Shown: piece by piece, positions 1-7,558 of the stretch
Numbering within the stretch: position 1 is the stretch's first letter
Layout: every line of letters begins with the position of its first letter
Assembly (NCBI RefSeq): GCF_000522985.1
Contig: NZ_CP007128.1
Coordinates: 910,220-974,219 of the forward strand
Source: Gemmatirosa kalamazoonensis
Lineage (GTDB): Bacteria; Gemmatimonadota; Gemmatimonadetes; Gemmatimonadales; Gemmatimonadaceae
Reading direction: 5' to 3'
Length of the DNA stretch: 64,000 nucleotides
Notes under the pieces: model-generated
What the model saw: only the letters and a program-made list of their open reading frames with translations
The model's database searches: none
Told to the model about the DNA's origin: nothing
Position numbers and translations under genes: made by a program

Positions 1-976
1 ACATGCGGCGCGTGTTCGCCCACAGCCGCGTGCGGCGCTCCGGCTCCTTCGCCATGATGTCGAGCGCGGCGAGGGTGCCCGCGACCGACGCGGGCGGCAT
101 GCTCGCGGTGAAGATCAGCGCGCGCGCGTGGTGCCGCAGATAGTGCAGCGCGTCCTCCGGCCCCGCGACGACGCCGCCGACCGAGGCGAGCGACTTCGAG
201 AACGTGGCCATCACCATGTCGACCTGGTCGTCGAGGCCGAAGTGGCGCGCCGTGCCCGAGCCGTCCTCGCCGAGGACGCCTAACGCGTGCGCGTCGTCGA
301 CGAGGAGCGCGGCGCCGTGGCGGCGCGTCACCTCGCAGAGCCCCGGCAGGTCGGCGATCGTGCCCTCCATCGAGAACACGCCGTCGGTGACGACGAGCTT
401 CCCCGCCTCCTCCGGCGCCGCGGCGAGCTGCCGCTCGAGCTGCGCGATGTCGTTGTGCGCGTAGCGGTGCACCTCGCCTAACGCGAGCCGCGCGCCGTCC
501 ACGATGCACGCGTGATCGAGCTTGTCGAGGAACGCGTGGTCACCGCGGCCGACGAGCGTCGCGATGACGCCGAGGCTCACCTGGAAGCCGGTCGTGAAGA
601 CGAGCGCCGCCTCCTTGCGGAACAGCTTCGCGAGCCGGTGCTCGAGCTCTCCGTGCAGGTCGAGCGTGCCGTTCAGCAGCCGGCTGCCGGTGGAGCCCGA
701 GCCGTACTTGTGCAGCGCCCGCTCGCACGCCGCGAGCACCTCCGGGTGGTGCGTCAGCCCGAGGTAGTTGTTCGACCCGAGCATGACCTTCCACTGCCCC
801 CCGATGCGCACCTCGGAGGTCGTCGACTCCTCGATCGGGGCGTAGTACGGGTAGACGCCGGCCGCCTGCACCTCGCGCGCGGCGGTGTACGACGCCGCCT
901 TGTCGAACAGCGTCTTGCGCGGTGCGGCCGTCGGGGGCCCGTACGAGTCGTCGACGAGCTTGTGCGCGAGGGTCAT
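1..976 (-). CDS. PLP-dependent 2-oxoamine synthase family enzyme (serine palmitoyltransferase-like), 3' end outside window
   Basis: The reverse strand is open from an ATG at 976 to the window edge (about 325 codons, C-terminus missing). The protein contains GSNNYLGLTHHP, GSGSTGSR, DDAHALG and FSKSLAS. These are the fold-type-I PLP motifs of the 8-amino-7-oxononanoate synthase / 2-amino-3-ketobutyrate ligase / serine palmitoyltransferase family, and the lysine of FSKS should hold PLP. The family condenses an amino acid with an acyl-CoA. The ATG overlaps the stop of the upstream GNAT gene (ATGA), so the two are translationally coupled. A PAP2/Aur1-like gene lies next door, which makes a sphingolipid role more likely than biotin or threonine metabolism. 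That choice is inference; the family assignment is firm. Confidence 0.9.
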   Translation of the reverse strand, partial: MTLAHKLVDDSYGPPTAAPRKTLFDKAASYTAAREVQAAGVYPYYAPIEESTTSEVRIGGQWKVMLGSNNYLGLTHHPEVLAACERALHKYGSGSTGSRLLNGTLDLHGELEHRLAKLFRKEAALVFTTGFQVSLGVIATLVGRGDHAFLDKLDHACIVDGARLALGEVHRYAHNDIAQLERQLAAAPEEAGKLVVTDGVFSMEGTIADLPGLCEVTRRHGAALLVDDAHALGVLGEDGSGTARHFGLDDQVDMVMATFSKSLASVGGVVAGPEDALHYLRHHARALIFTASMPPASVAGTLAALDIMAKEPERRTRLWANTRRM

Positions 977-2142
977 GCGTTGCCTCCAGAAACCGGTGCG
1001 TCGGGTGCGCCCAACGGTCGCTCGTAGATCCGCCAGCGGCGATAGGGCCGCGCGCCGATCGATTCGAGCGGACGGGACATCAGGATGTTGTCCTCGAGCA
1101 CCCACGACGCCTCACCACCCGTCATCCCGTACTTCTTCCCGCGTCGCATGAACTCGTCGAGGAACAGCGCGAAGATGCCGCGCGTGCGATGCTCCTTCTT
1201 CACGCCGAGCACGATGATGCGCGCGGTGTGCAGTCGCTTCGCCCCCGTGAGCAGCTTGAAGATCCCCGTCGGGAAGAGCCGCCCGCTCGGGATGCGCTTG
1301 AAGATCTCGTTGTAGTCGGGGACCGCGATCGCGATCCCCGCCGGCTCGCCGTCCACCTCCGCGGCGAACGCGAAGTGGGGATCGACGATCTGCTTCAGGT
1401 CCCTGCCGAGGTGGTCGAACTCCGGCTTCGACATCGGGACGAAGCCCCAGTTCTCCTCCCACGCCGAATTGTAGACGTCCCAGCAGACCTTGATGTCGCG
1501 CGCGAACTGCTTCGGCTCGAGGTCGCGGAAGACGACGTTCGTCTTCTCGCGCGCCCGCTCGGCATGGCGGGCGTAGCCCTCGGGGAGCTTGTAGTCCAGC
1601 TCCGTCGCCGGGAACCACCAGCCGAGCAGCTCCTTCACCCCTTTGAAGCCGGCGCGCTTCAGCAGGCAGTCGTAGTACGGCGGGTTCCAGATCGTCATGA
1701 GCATCGGGTGATGCTCGTAGCCGCCGACGAGGACCCCGCACTCGTAGTTGATCGACGGGTTGAACGGCCCGCGCATCGACGTCAGCCCCCGCGCGCGGAG
1801 CCACTCGGCCGCCCGGTCGAACAGGGCGCTGGCCGCCTCCTGGTCGTCCTTCGCCTCGAAGAACCCGAAGAACCCGGTGCGGTCGCCGTAGTACGCGTTG
1901 TGCGCCCGGTTCTCGATCGCGGCGATGCGCCCCACCGGCTTGCCGTCGCGGCGGGCGATGAACAGCGCCCGCGCCCCCTGTCGATAGAAGGGGTGTTTCC
2001 GATCGTCCAGCGTGTCACGGACCCCGAGTCGCAGCGGCGGCACCCACTGCGGGTGCTCTTTCGGGTCGTACACGTGCCAGGGAACGTCGATGAAGCGGCG
2101 AAGATCGCGCGCCGTCTCGACCGGCACGATCTCGAGAGGCAT
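973..2142 (-). CDS. GNAT-fold N-acyltransferase-like protein
   Basis: This 389-residue protein begins MPLEIVPVETARDLRRF. Upstream in-frame codons to 2229 exist, but they overlap the divergent gene and do not look like protein. The C-terminal half has the GNAT look: an IIVLGVKKEHRTRGIF segment resembles the acyl-CoA pyrophosphate-binding turn, and a beta-alpha-beta stretch follows. The central NPSINYECGVLV and WNPPYY motifs are typical of long GNAT-like proteins usually left as hypothetical. Its stop overlaps the start of the serine-palmitoyltransferase-like gene. From established work, the bacterial ceramide synthase of Caulobacter is an acyltransferase of GNAT type encoded near spt. A similar N-acylation role here is inference. 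Confidence 0.85.
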   Translation of the reverse strand: MPLEIVPVETARDLRRFIDVPWHVYDPKEHPQWVPPLRLGVRDTLDDRKHPFYRQGARALFIARRDGKPVGRIAAIENRAHNAYYGDRTGFFGFFEAKDDQEAASALFDRAAEWLRARGLTSMRGPFNPSINYECGVLVGGYEHHPMLMTIWNPPYYDCLLKRAGFKGVKELLGWWFPATELDYKLPEGYARHAERAREKTNVVFRDLEPKQFARDIKVCWDVYNSAWEENWGFVPMSKPEFDHLGRDLKQIVDPHFAFAAEVDGEPAGIAIAVPDYNEIFKRIPSGRLFPTGIFKLLTGAKRLHTARIIVLGVKKEHRTRGIFALFLDEFMRRGKKYGMTGGEASWVLEDNILMSRPLESIGARPYRRWRIYERPLGAPDAPVSGGNA

Positions 2143-2216
2143 GAAACTCGGGTGGGGGAAACGTCCCGCGTACATTAGGGGAGAAGGGTGTGTTGGGACA
2201 AGCACGCTAACGGATG

Positions 2217-2222
2217 TAGATT
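2217..2222 (+). promoter_or_regulatory. -10-like hexamer TAGATT, probable leaderless start
   Basis: TAGATT ends five bases before the ATG at 2228. A transcript starting the usual 6-7 nt after a -10 box would begin at or next to the start codon, and no Shine-Dalgarno sequence is present. Similar spacing recurs before the genes at 5122, 6488, 27950 and 27976. Confidence 0.45.
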
Positions 2223-2227
2223 CGGGC

Positions 2228-3184
2228 ATGACCGCGGTCCCCTCCCGCGGCGTCGCGGCCCCCCCTCCCCCACCTCCGGCCGCGGCCCCGCCGTCGCACC
2301 CCGCCCGCCGCGCGCACGTCGCGCCGTACCCCCCGACCGCGTGGGATCCCAGCTGGGAGCCGGCGAACGCGCTCGTCGCGGCCTACCTCGCGGTCACCCT
2401 GGTGCCGCTCGTGGTCGCCGTGGCGCTCGACCGTACCTCGGCGACCCGGCTCGGGGCGCACGCGACGATGCTGCTGCTGACCGGCTGGGGGGCACGGCCG
2501 CGGCACGGGCACTCGCGCATCGCGGCATGGCTGCCCTGGATCCCGCTGCTCCTCGTGCCGGCGCTCTACAACGAGCTGCCGCACGTCGCCGCGGGGTTCG
2601 GCACGGCGATGCACGACGCGCGGGTCCTCGGCTGGGAGCACGGCCTGTTCGGCGCGAGCCCGGCGCGCACGTTCAGCGCGGCGGCGCCGTGGCGCTGGCT
2701 CAGCGAGACGCTGCACGCGGGCTACCTCTCGTACTACGCGCTGATCTTCGGCCCGCCGCTGCTGCTGTTCGCGCGCGGCCGCCGGCGCGCGTTCGCCGTG
2801 TCCGCCTTCACCGTCATGCTCGCGTTCGTGTGCTGCTACGCGGTGTTCGTGTGCTTCCCGGTCCAGGGCCCGTGGTTCGAGTGGCCCGTGCCGACGACGA
2901 TCCCCGACGGCCCGGTGCGGCGCGCGGTGGAGCGGCTGCTGCGCGCCGGCTCGTCGCGCGGCACCGCGTTCCCGTCGTCGCACGTCGCGGTGTCGCTCGC
3001 GCAGACGCTCGCCGTGCTCCGTGCCTCGCGCCCGCTCGGCGCGGCGTGCGCGGTATGCACGCTGGCGCTGGCCTTAGGCGCGGTGTACGGGAGCCTGCAC
3101 TATGGCGTCGACGTCGTGGCGGGGGCGGGCGTGGGGACGGCCGTCGGGCTTCTCGGGGCCAAGCTGTACGATCGGATCGGGTGA
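2228..3184 (+). CDS. PAP2-family membrane protein, inositol-phosphorylceramide-synthase (Aur1)-like
   Basis: This 318-residue protein has a proline-rich N-terminus followed by about six hydrophobic segments. PAP2 signature 2 is SRGTAFPSSHVA, where the histidine is the expected phosphoryl acceptor site. Signature 3 is YGSLHYGVDVVAG, with its His and Asp. The FPVQGPWF stretch before signature 2 and the wide spacing resemble the PAP2_3/Aur1 branch, which moves phospho-head groups on lipids, rather than soluble acid phosphatases. The gene diverges from the GNAT and serine-palmitoyltransferase-like pair, so attachment of a head group to a sphingolipid is a reasonable inference. Plain lipid phosphatase activity is the alternative. 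Confidence 0.85.
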   Translation: MTAVPSRGVAAPPPPPPAAAPPSHPARRAHVAPYPPTAWDPSWEPANALVAAYLAVTLVPLVVAVALDRTSATRLGAHATMLLLTGWGARPRHGHSRIAAWLPWIPLLLVPALYNELPHVAAGFGTAMHDARVLGWEHGLFGASPARTFSAAAPWRWLSETLHAGYLSYYALIFGPPLLLFARGRRRAFAVSAFTVMLAFVCCYAVFVCFPVQGPWFEWPVPTTIPDGPVRRAVERLLRAGSSRGTAFPSSHVAVSLAQTLAVLRASRPLGAACAVCTLALALGAVYGSLHYGVDVVAGAGVGTAVGLLGAKLYDRIG

Positions 3185-3204
3185 TCGAACGACGCCGCGT
3201 CGTC

Positions 3205-3687
3205 TCAGGGCGCCGTCGGCAGCTCCGTGCGCTCCCAGCGCTCCGGCCGGTTCACGCTCCCGAACACGCCGCCCACCGCGCCGCCGATCGCCGCGCCGGT
3301 GAGGGTGTAGGGCATCACGCGGCTCGACTCGCCCTCGGCGTGGTCGGGAGTGAACACCGCGCCCGCCACGGCGCCTAGCGCAAGCCCGACGAGCACGGCG
3401 CGGCGCACGGCGGGGCCGCGCGGCAGGCGGCCGCGGCTCACCTCGTAGCGGCGCACGAGCGGCCGCGGCACCACCACCGTCTCGCCCGTCCCGGTGCGCA
3501 CGGAGAGCGCGTCGGCGCTGACGTCGAGGAGCGTGCCGACGACGCGCGGCCGCTCGACGATGGTCGGCGTGGACAACCGCACGAGCGGCCCGCCGGTCGC
3601 GCCGGCGGGCGCGGGCGCCTGCTGCGCGGCGAGCGACGACGGCGCCGCGATCACCGCGACGACGAGAGCGAGGAGACGTGTGCGCAC
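3205..3687 (-). CDS. Exported glycine-zipper protein of unknown function
   Basis: I place the start at GTG 3687 (VRTRLLALVVAVIAAP...AQQ), because this gives a clean signal peptide ending near AAQQ. The longer upstream reading is arginine-rich and overlaps the esterase gene. The 160-residue product has a small beta-rich middle (GTLLDVSADALSVRT, PRPLVRRYEVSRG). A glycine-rich hydrophobic segment with repeated GxxxG spacing follows (GLALGAVAGAVF, GAAIGGAVGGVFGS). Such zippers occur in envelope proteins. It converges with the PAP2 gene. No specific function can be read from it. Confidence 0.7.
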   Translation of the reverse strand: MRTRLLALVVAVIAAPSSLAAQQAPAPAGATGGPLVRLSTPTIVERPRVVGTLLDVSADALSVRTGTGETVVVPRPLVRRYEVSRGRLPRGPAVRRAVLVGLALGAVAGAVFTPDHAEGESSRVMPYTLTGAAIGGAVGGVFGSVNRPERWERTELPTAP

Positions 3688-3718
3688 GGTCGAAAGATGA
3701 CGCGTCACACGTCGTGCG

Positions 3719-4612
3719 TCATGTCCGAGCGGCCGCCAGGTGCTCGCACACGAACGCCGCGGCGCTGCGCAGCGCCGCCGTGGCCTCGGGCACGAAGCCG
3801 ACGAGCATCTGCCAGCCGTGCGGCACGTCGTCGTAGACCTCAAGGTGACTAACGCCGCCCGCGGCGCGCACCCGCTCGTGCACGCGCCGCGCGTCGTCGA
3901 GCAGGAGCTCCGTCGAGCCGACCTGCAGGAGCAGCGGCGGCAGCCCCGCCGGCTCGGCGAACAGCGGCGACGCCTCGGCGTCGATCGGCGACGCGTCGCC
4001 GAGGTACGCGCGGGCGAACGCGTCGAGGTTCTCGGGCTCGAACATCGCGTCGCGTCCCGCGTTCGCGCGCACGGAGTCGCCGCTGCCCGTGAGGTCGGTC
4101 CACGGCGAGATGCACACGGCGCAGGCGGGCATCGGCACGCCGGCGGCGCGGCACCGGGCGAGGAGCGCGAGCACGAGCCCGCCGCCGGCCGAGTCCCCGG
4201 CGAGCGCGATGGCGTGCGGCGGCGTGCCCGCGTCGAGCAGCCATCGGTAGGCCGCCGTCACGTCGTTCACCGCCGCCGGGAAGCGGTGCTCCGGCGCCAG
4301 CCGGTAGTCGACGGCGAGCACGCGCCGGCCGGTACGCCGCGCGAGGGCGGCGGTGATCGGCCGGTGGGTGGCCGGCGAGCACGCGACGTAGCCGCCGCCG
4401 TGCAGGTACAGCACGACCCCCGGCTCCGCGCGGGGCGGGACGATCCACTCGCCGCGGACGCCCGCGGCGCGCACCCGCTCGCGGCGCAGGCCGGGCGTCG
4501 CCATCCACGCCACGGCGGGGGGCGTGCCGAACAGCCGCCGGGCGCGGCGCGCGAGCGCGCGCTCGTCACCCCAGTCGCGGGTGCGGACGAGGAGGCGCAC
4601 GGCGGCCGACAT
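3719..4612 (-). CDS. Alpha/beta hydrolase, hormone-sensitive-lipase-type esterase
   Basis: The 297-residue protein has the HSL/family-IV esterase layout. HGGGY (residues 71-75) forms the oxyanion hole, GDSAGGG (139-145) carries nucleophile Ser141, and an acidic segment GSTELLLDD and HGWQ near residue 265 complete the triad. The family usually measures 300-320 residues, so it is full length. Substrates are short acyl esters, and nothing here narrows that further. The start at ATG 4612 gives a normal N-terminus; longer upstream readings are not protein-like. The gene diverges from the lipoprotein at 4670. Confidence 0.9.
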   Translation of the reverse strand: MSAAVRLLVRTRDWGDERALARRARRLFGTPPAVAWMATPGLRRERVRAAGVRGEWIVPPRAEPGVVLYLHGGGYVACSPATHRPITAALARRTGRRVLAVDYRLAPEHRFPAAVNDVTAAYRWLLDAGTPPHAIALAGDSAGGGLVLALLARCRAAGVPMPACAVCISPWTDLTGSGDSVRANAGRDAMFEPENLDAFARAYLGDASPIDAEASPLFAEPAGLPPLLLQVGSTELLLDDARRVHERVRAAGGVSHLEVYDDVPHGWQMLVGFVPEATAALRSAAAFVCEHLAAART

Positions 4613-4669
4613 GCAGCGGGCGCGGAGTGACGGCACGATTCGGTGTCGAGGTAGTATGAGCAACGTAGA

Positions 4670-5086
4670 ATGCCGCGCCGCCTCACGCTCCTCGCCCTCC
4701 TCGCCGCCGCCGTCGCCAGCGCGGCGGCCGCCGGCTGCTCGCTCGTCACCGGGCCGCGGACCGAGTCGTTCGTCATCCGCGTGGACTCGCTCACCGGCTA
4801 CACCGCGTTCCCGGGAGCGCTCGCGGCGGAGCAGCTCGTCTGGGCCCACGTCGGCCCGAACGGGTGCCACCGCTTCGTGCGGTTCGAGGTCGCGCGCGCG
4901 GGCGCACGCATGGACGTCACCGCGATCGGCGAGCGGACGACGGGCGCCGGCATCGCCTGCACGCAGGCGATCGTCGCGCTGTACGGCGAGCCGCTGCACG
5001 TCGACCCGCCGATCCAGCGCCCGCTCACGATCGTGGTGCATCAGCCGGACGGGACGACGCTCACGCGGGAGCTGTGGGGAGAGTAG
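4670..5086 (+). CDS. Small lipoprotein of unknown function
   Basis: The 138-residue product begins MPRRLTLLALLAAAVASAAAAGCS, a lipoprotein signal with AAGC as lipobox. The mature part carries two further cysteines (GPNGCHRF and GIACTQ), which could form a disulfide, and ends in a beta-rich segment (PLTIVVHQPDGTTLTRELWGE). It should be anchored in the periplasmic or outer membrane. A TAGTAT hexamer at 4652-4657 may be its -10 box. I recognise no family. Confidence 0.75.
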   Translation: MPRRLTLLALLAAAVASAAAAGCSLVTGPRTESFVIRVDSLTGYTAFPGALAAEQLVWAHVGPNGCHRFVRFEVARAGARMDVTAIGERTTGAGIACTQAIVALYGEPLHVDPPIQRPLTIVVHQPDGTTLTRELWGE

Positions 5087-5109
5087 GAGCCGGAAACCGC
5101 GGAAGCAGG

Positions 5110-5115
5110 TATCAT
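5110..5115 (+). promoter_or_regulatory. -10-like hexamer TATCAT, probable leaderless start
   Basis: TATCAT lies six bases before the ATG at 5122 and there is no purine-rich ribosome-binding site between them. This is the same arrangement as at 2217 and 6477. Confidence 0.4.
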
Positions 5116-5121
5116 CCCTCC

Positions 5122-5754
5122 ATGTACGTCCCGCCCGCGTTCGCCGAGGACAGTTCCGAGGTGCTGCTCGACTTCGTCGACGCGCACCCGTTCGGTGTGC
5201 TCGTGACCGCGGCGCCGTCGCTGTTCGCGACGCACCTGCCGCTCGTCCTCGACCGCACGCGCGGCCCGCTCGGCACGCTGCGCGGCCACGTCGCCCGCGC
5301 GAACCCGCACGCGTCGCTCGGCCCCGACACCGAGGCGCTGGTCATCTTCGCCGGGCCGCACGCGTACGTGACGCCGGAGTGGTACGCGTCGAAGCGGGAG
5401 CACGGGCGCGTGGTGCCGACGTGGAACTACGTCGCGGTGCACGCCACCGGCACGCTGCGGCTCGTCGACGACCTGGACGCCGTGCGCCGGCACGTGGCCG
5501 AGCTGACGGCGCGGCACGAGGCGTCGCGTGCGCACCCCTGGTCGATCGACGACACGCCGCCGGGCTACGTCGAGAAGCAGGCGCGCGACATCGTCGGCAT
5601 GGAGCTCGAGATCGCGCGGCTCGAGGGGAAGTGGAAGATGAGCCAGAACCGCCCCGCGGCCGACATCGCCGGCGTGATCGACGGGCTGCGCGCGGAGGGC
5701 GAGGCGCGCGTCGCGGCGATCGTCGAGGCGCGCCGGCCGCCGTCGAAGCGTTAG
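5122..5754 (+). CDS. FMN-binding negative transcriptional regulator / PaiB family protein
   Basis: The 210-residue protein starts MYVPPAFAEDS. It keeps the PaiB pattern: an N-terminal split-barrel flavin fold (FGVLVTAAPS, THLPLVLDR, GHVARANPH), then VTPEWYASK and VPTWNYVAVHATG, and near the C-terminus an EGKWKMSQNR motif. Bacillus PaiB was described as a negative regulator of sporulation and protease genes, but most family members are probably FMN- or heme-binding enzymes. Length matches the family (about 205-215). The stop codon lies in a CGTTAGGC octamer. Confidence 0.9.
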   Translation: MYVPPAFAEDSSEVLLDFVDAHPFGVLVTAAPSLFATHLPLVLDRTRGPLGTLRGHVARANPHASLGPDTEALVIFAGPHAYVTPEWYASKREHGRVVPTWNYVAVHATGTLRLVDDLDAVRRHVAELTARHEASRAHPWSIDDTPPGYVEKQARDIVGMELEIARLEGKWKMSQNRPAADIAGVIDGLRAEGEARVAAIVEARRPPSKR

Positions 5755-5784
5755 GCCGACGCGTCGGGCCGAACCGTTAGGCGG

Positions 5785-6453
5785 TCAGAGCGCGTCGCCG
5801 TTCGGCATCCACGGCGCGAGCCGCTCGCGCAGCGTGCGGAGCGCCTTGCCCATCTGCGCCTCGACGGCCTTCACGGAGACGCCGAGGAGCTGCGCGATCT
5901 CGCCGTACTTGAGCCCCTGCACGCGGCTCATCTCGAACACCTGACGGCAGCGCGTGGGGAGCGCGTCGACCGCCTCGCGGAGCGCGGCCTGGATCTCCGC
6001 CTCGGCGACGCGCCCGTCGGCGGTCGGGAAGCGCTCGGACTCGCGCGCGACGAGCGGCGCGGTGCGCTCGACGATGCGGCCGTGGCGGAGGTGGTTCAGC
6101 GCCCGGTTGCGCGTCGACTGGAACAGGTACGCCTGCGGCGAGCCGTCGGGGGCGAGGTGCGCGCGGCGGCGCCACAGCTCGAGCATCACGTCCTGCACGA
6201 GCTCCTCGGCGATCGCCCGGCTGTGCACCATCGCGTCCGCCATGCGCACCAGCGGCGCGTACCACGTCCGGAAGATCTCGTCGAACGCGGTCGTGTCGTC
6301 GCGCCGCAGCCGCTCGAGGAGGCTTCGGTCGTCTTGCTCGGGTGCGGCCGGCGCGGCAGCGGACATGAAGCGCGGTGAGGGCGCGGGATCGCGCCACTGA
6401 ATGGACGGCGCGACGGGCTCTGATACTCCGCGATCGGGCTCCGGGTTCGGCAT
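5785..6453 (-). CDS. ECF-type RNA polymerase sigma factor (FecI-like)
   Basis: Region 2 is recognisable (DDTTAFDEIFRTWYAPLVR, EELVQDVMLELWRRR), followed by region 4 (ALREAVDALPTRCRQVFEM, GLKYGEIAQLLGVSVKAVE). The first is core-polymerase and -10 binding, the second the -35 helix-turn-helix. The ATG at 6453 is preceded by GGGGAA. A shorter start at 6366 (MSAAAPAAPEQ) would give the more usual 193 residues, so the start is uncertain. The gene diverges from a FecR-type gene followed by a receptor with an STN domain, which is the classical cell-surface signalling arrangement. The factor probably transcribes the receptor genes on a periplasmic signal. Confidence 0.9.
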   Translation of the reverse strand: MPNPEPDRGVSEPVAPSIQWRDPAPSPRFMSAAAPAAPEQDDRSLLERLRRDDTTAFDEIFRTWYAPLVRMADAMVHSRAIAEELVQDVMLELWRRRAHLAPDGSPQAYLFQSTRNRALNHLRHGRIVERTAPLVARESERFPTADGRVAEAEIQAALREAVDALPTRCRQVFEMSRVQGLKYGEIAQLLGVSVKAVEAQMGKALRTLRERLAPWMPNGDAL

Positions 6454-6476
6454 AGGGTAGTTCCCCGGATGCGGTG

Positions 6477-6482
6477 TATATA
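6477..6482 (+). promoter_or_regulatory. TATATA -10-like element between divergent sigma and fecR-type genes
   Basis: TATATA ends five bases before the ATG at 6488. Only about 35 bp separate the two divergent starts. The element is nearly symmetric, and read leftwards it lies about 21 nt before the sigma-factor ATG, so it may serve both directions. Confidence 0.4.
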
Positions 6483-6487
6483 GGGGC

Positions 6488-7558
6488 ATGCGCGGTCCCA
6501 CCACCATCGGCGACCACTCGTCTCCCCCCGAGTGGGAGACGCTCGCCCGCTATCTCGCCGGGGAGAGCCCGGACGACGAGGCGGCGCGCGTCCGGGCGTG
6601 GCTCGACGCGCATCCCGGGGATGCGGCGCTCCTCCGCACGCTCGACGGCGCGCTCGACCGGCTCGCCGTCGCGTCGGCGATGGAGATCGACGTCGAGGAC
6701 GCGCTGCGCCAGGTGGCCGAGCGGCGCGACAACCCGGACGTGCTGCCGCTGCGCCCGCGGCCGATGCCCTCGGCGCTCCCGGCGCCCCGCTGGCGCGCGC
6801 ATGGCCTGCGCGCGGCCGCGGTGCTGCTGGTCGCAGCGACGGGCGCGGTGGTGTGGCGGGCGACGCGGCGCACGGCCGACGGCGCGGCGGGGAGCGCGAC
6901 GACCTACGCCACGGCCGCCGGCCGCCGCGACTCGGTGCGCCTCCCCGACGGGAGCCGCGTGGTCCTCGCGCCGGGCAGCCGCCTCGTCGTCGCGGCCGGC
7001 TACGGCGCGCCGGCGCGCGTCGTGGAGCTCACCGGCGAGGGCTACTTCGACGTGCGGCACGACGACGCGCACACGTTCACCGTGCGCGCGGCCGGTACGG
7101 TCATCCGTGACGTCGGCACGACGTTCACCGTGCGCACCGGGGACGGCAACGGCGCGCCGCGCGTGCGCGTGGCGGTGCGCAGCGGCGCGGTGCTGCTCGA
7201 CGGCGACGACGACGGGGCGGCGCGCGGGGTGGTGCTGCACGAGGGAGACGTCGGCGTCGTGCAGGCCGACGGCAGCACGGTGGCGCGCCAGGGCACGTCG
7301 ACGGACGACGACGTGGCGTGGACGCAGGGGCGGCTGGTGTTCCGCGAGGCACCGCTCGCCGAGGTGCGCGACGAGCTGCGGCGGTGGTACGGCATCGAGC
7401 TGCGGGTCGCCGACCCGGCGATCGCCGGCCGGCACCTCACCGCGTCGTTCGCCGGCGACTCGGCCGACCGAGTGCTGCACGTGCTCGGCCTCGCGTTAGG
7501 CGCCCGCGTCGAGCGGCGGGGAGACACGGCGGTCGTGCGGGCGGGGACGCCGCGGTGA
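6488..7558 (+). CDS. FecR-family anti-sigma / signal-transducing protein
   Basis: The 356-residue protein has the FecR plan. An N-terminal cytoplasmic DUF4880-like segment (EWETLARYLAGESPDDEAARVRAWLDAHP) precedes one membrane span near residues 105-120 (AAAVLLVAATGAVVW). The periplasmic FecR domain follows (RDSVRLPDGSRVVLAPGSRL, VVELTGEGYFDVRHDD). A C-terminal secretin/TonB-N-like fold ends the protein (WTQGRLVFREAPLAEVRDEL, LTASFAGDSADRVLHVL). FecR proteins relay receptor occupancy to the sigma factor. The stop overlaps the GTG start of the receptor gene (GTGA). Confidence 0.92.
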   Translation: MRGPTTIGDHSSPPEWETLARYLAGESPDDEAARVRAWLDAHPGDAALLRTLDGALDRLAVASAMEIDVEDALRQVAERRDNPDVLPLRPRPMPSALPAPRWRAHGLRAAAVLLVAATGAVVWRATRRTADGAAGSATTYATAAGRRDSVRLPDGSRVVLAPGSRLVVAAGYGAPARVVELTGEGYFDVRHDDAHTFTVRAAGTVIRDVGTTFTVRTGDGNGAPRVRVAVRSGAVLLDGDDDGAARGVVLHEGDVGVVQADGSTVARQGTSTDDDVAWTQGRLVFREAPLAEVRDELRRWYGIELRVADPAIAGRHLTASFAGDSADRVLHVLGLALGARVERRGDTAVVRAGTPR

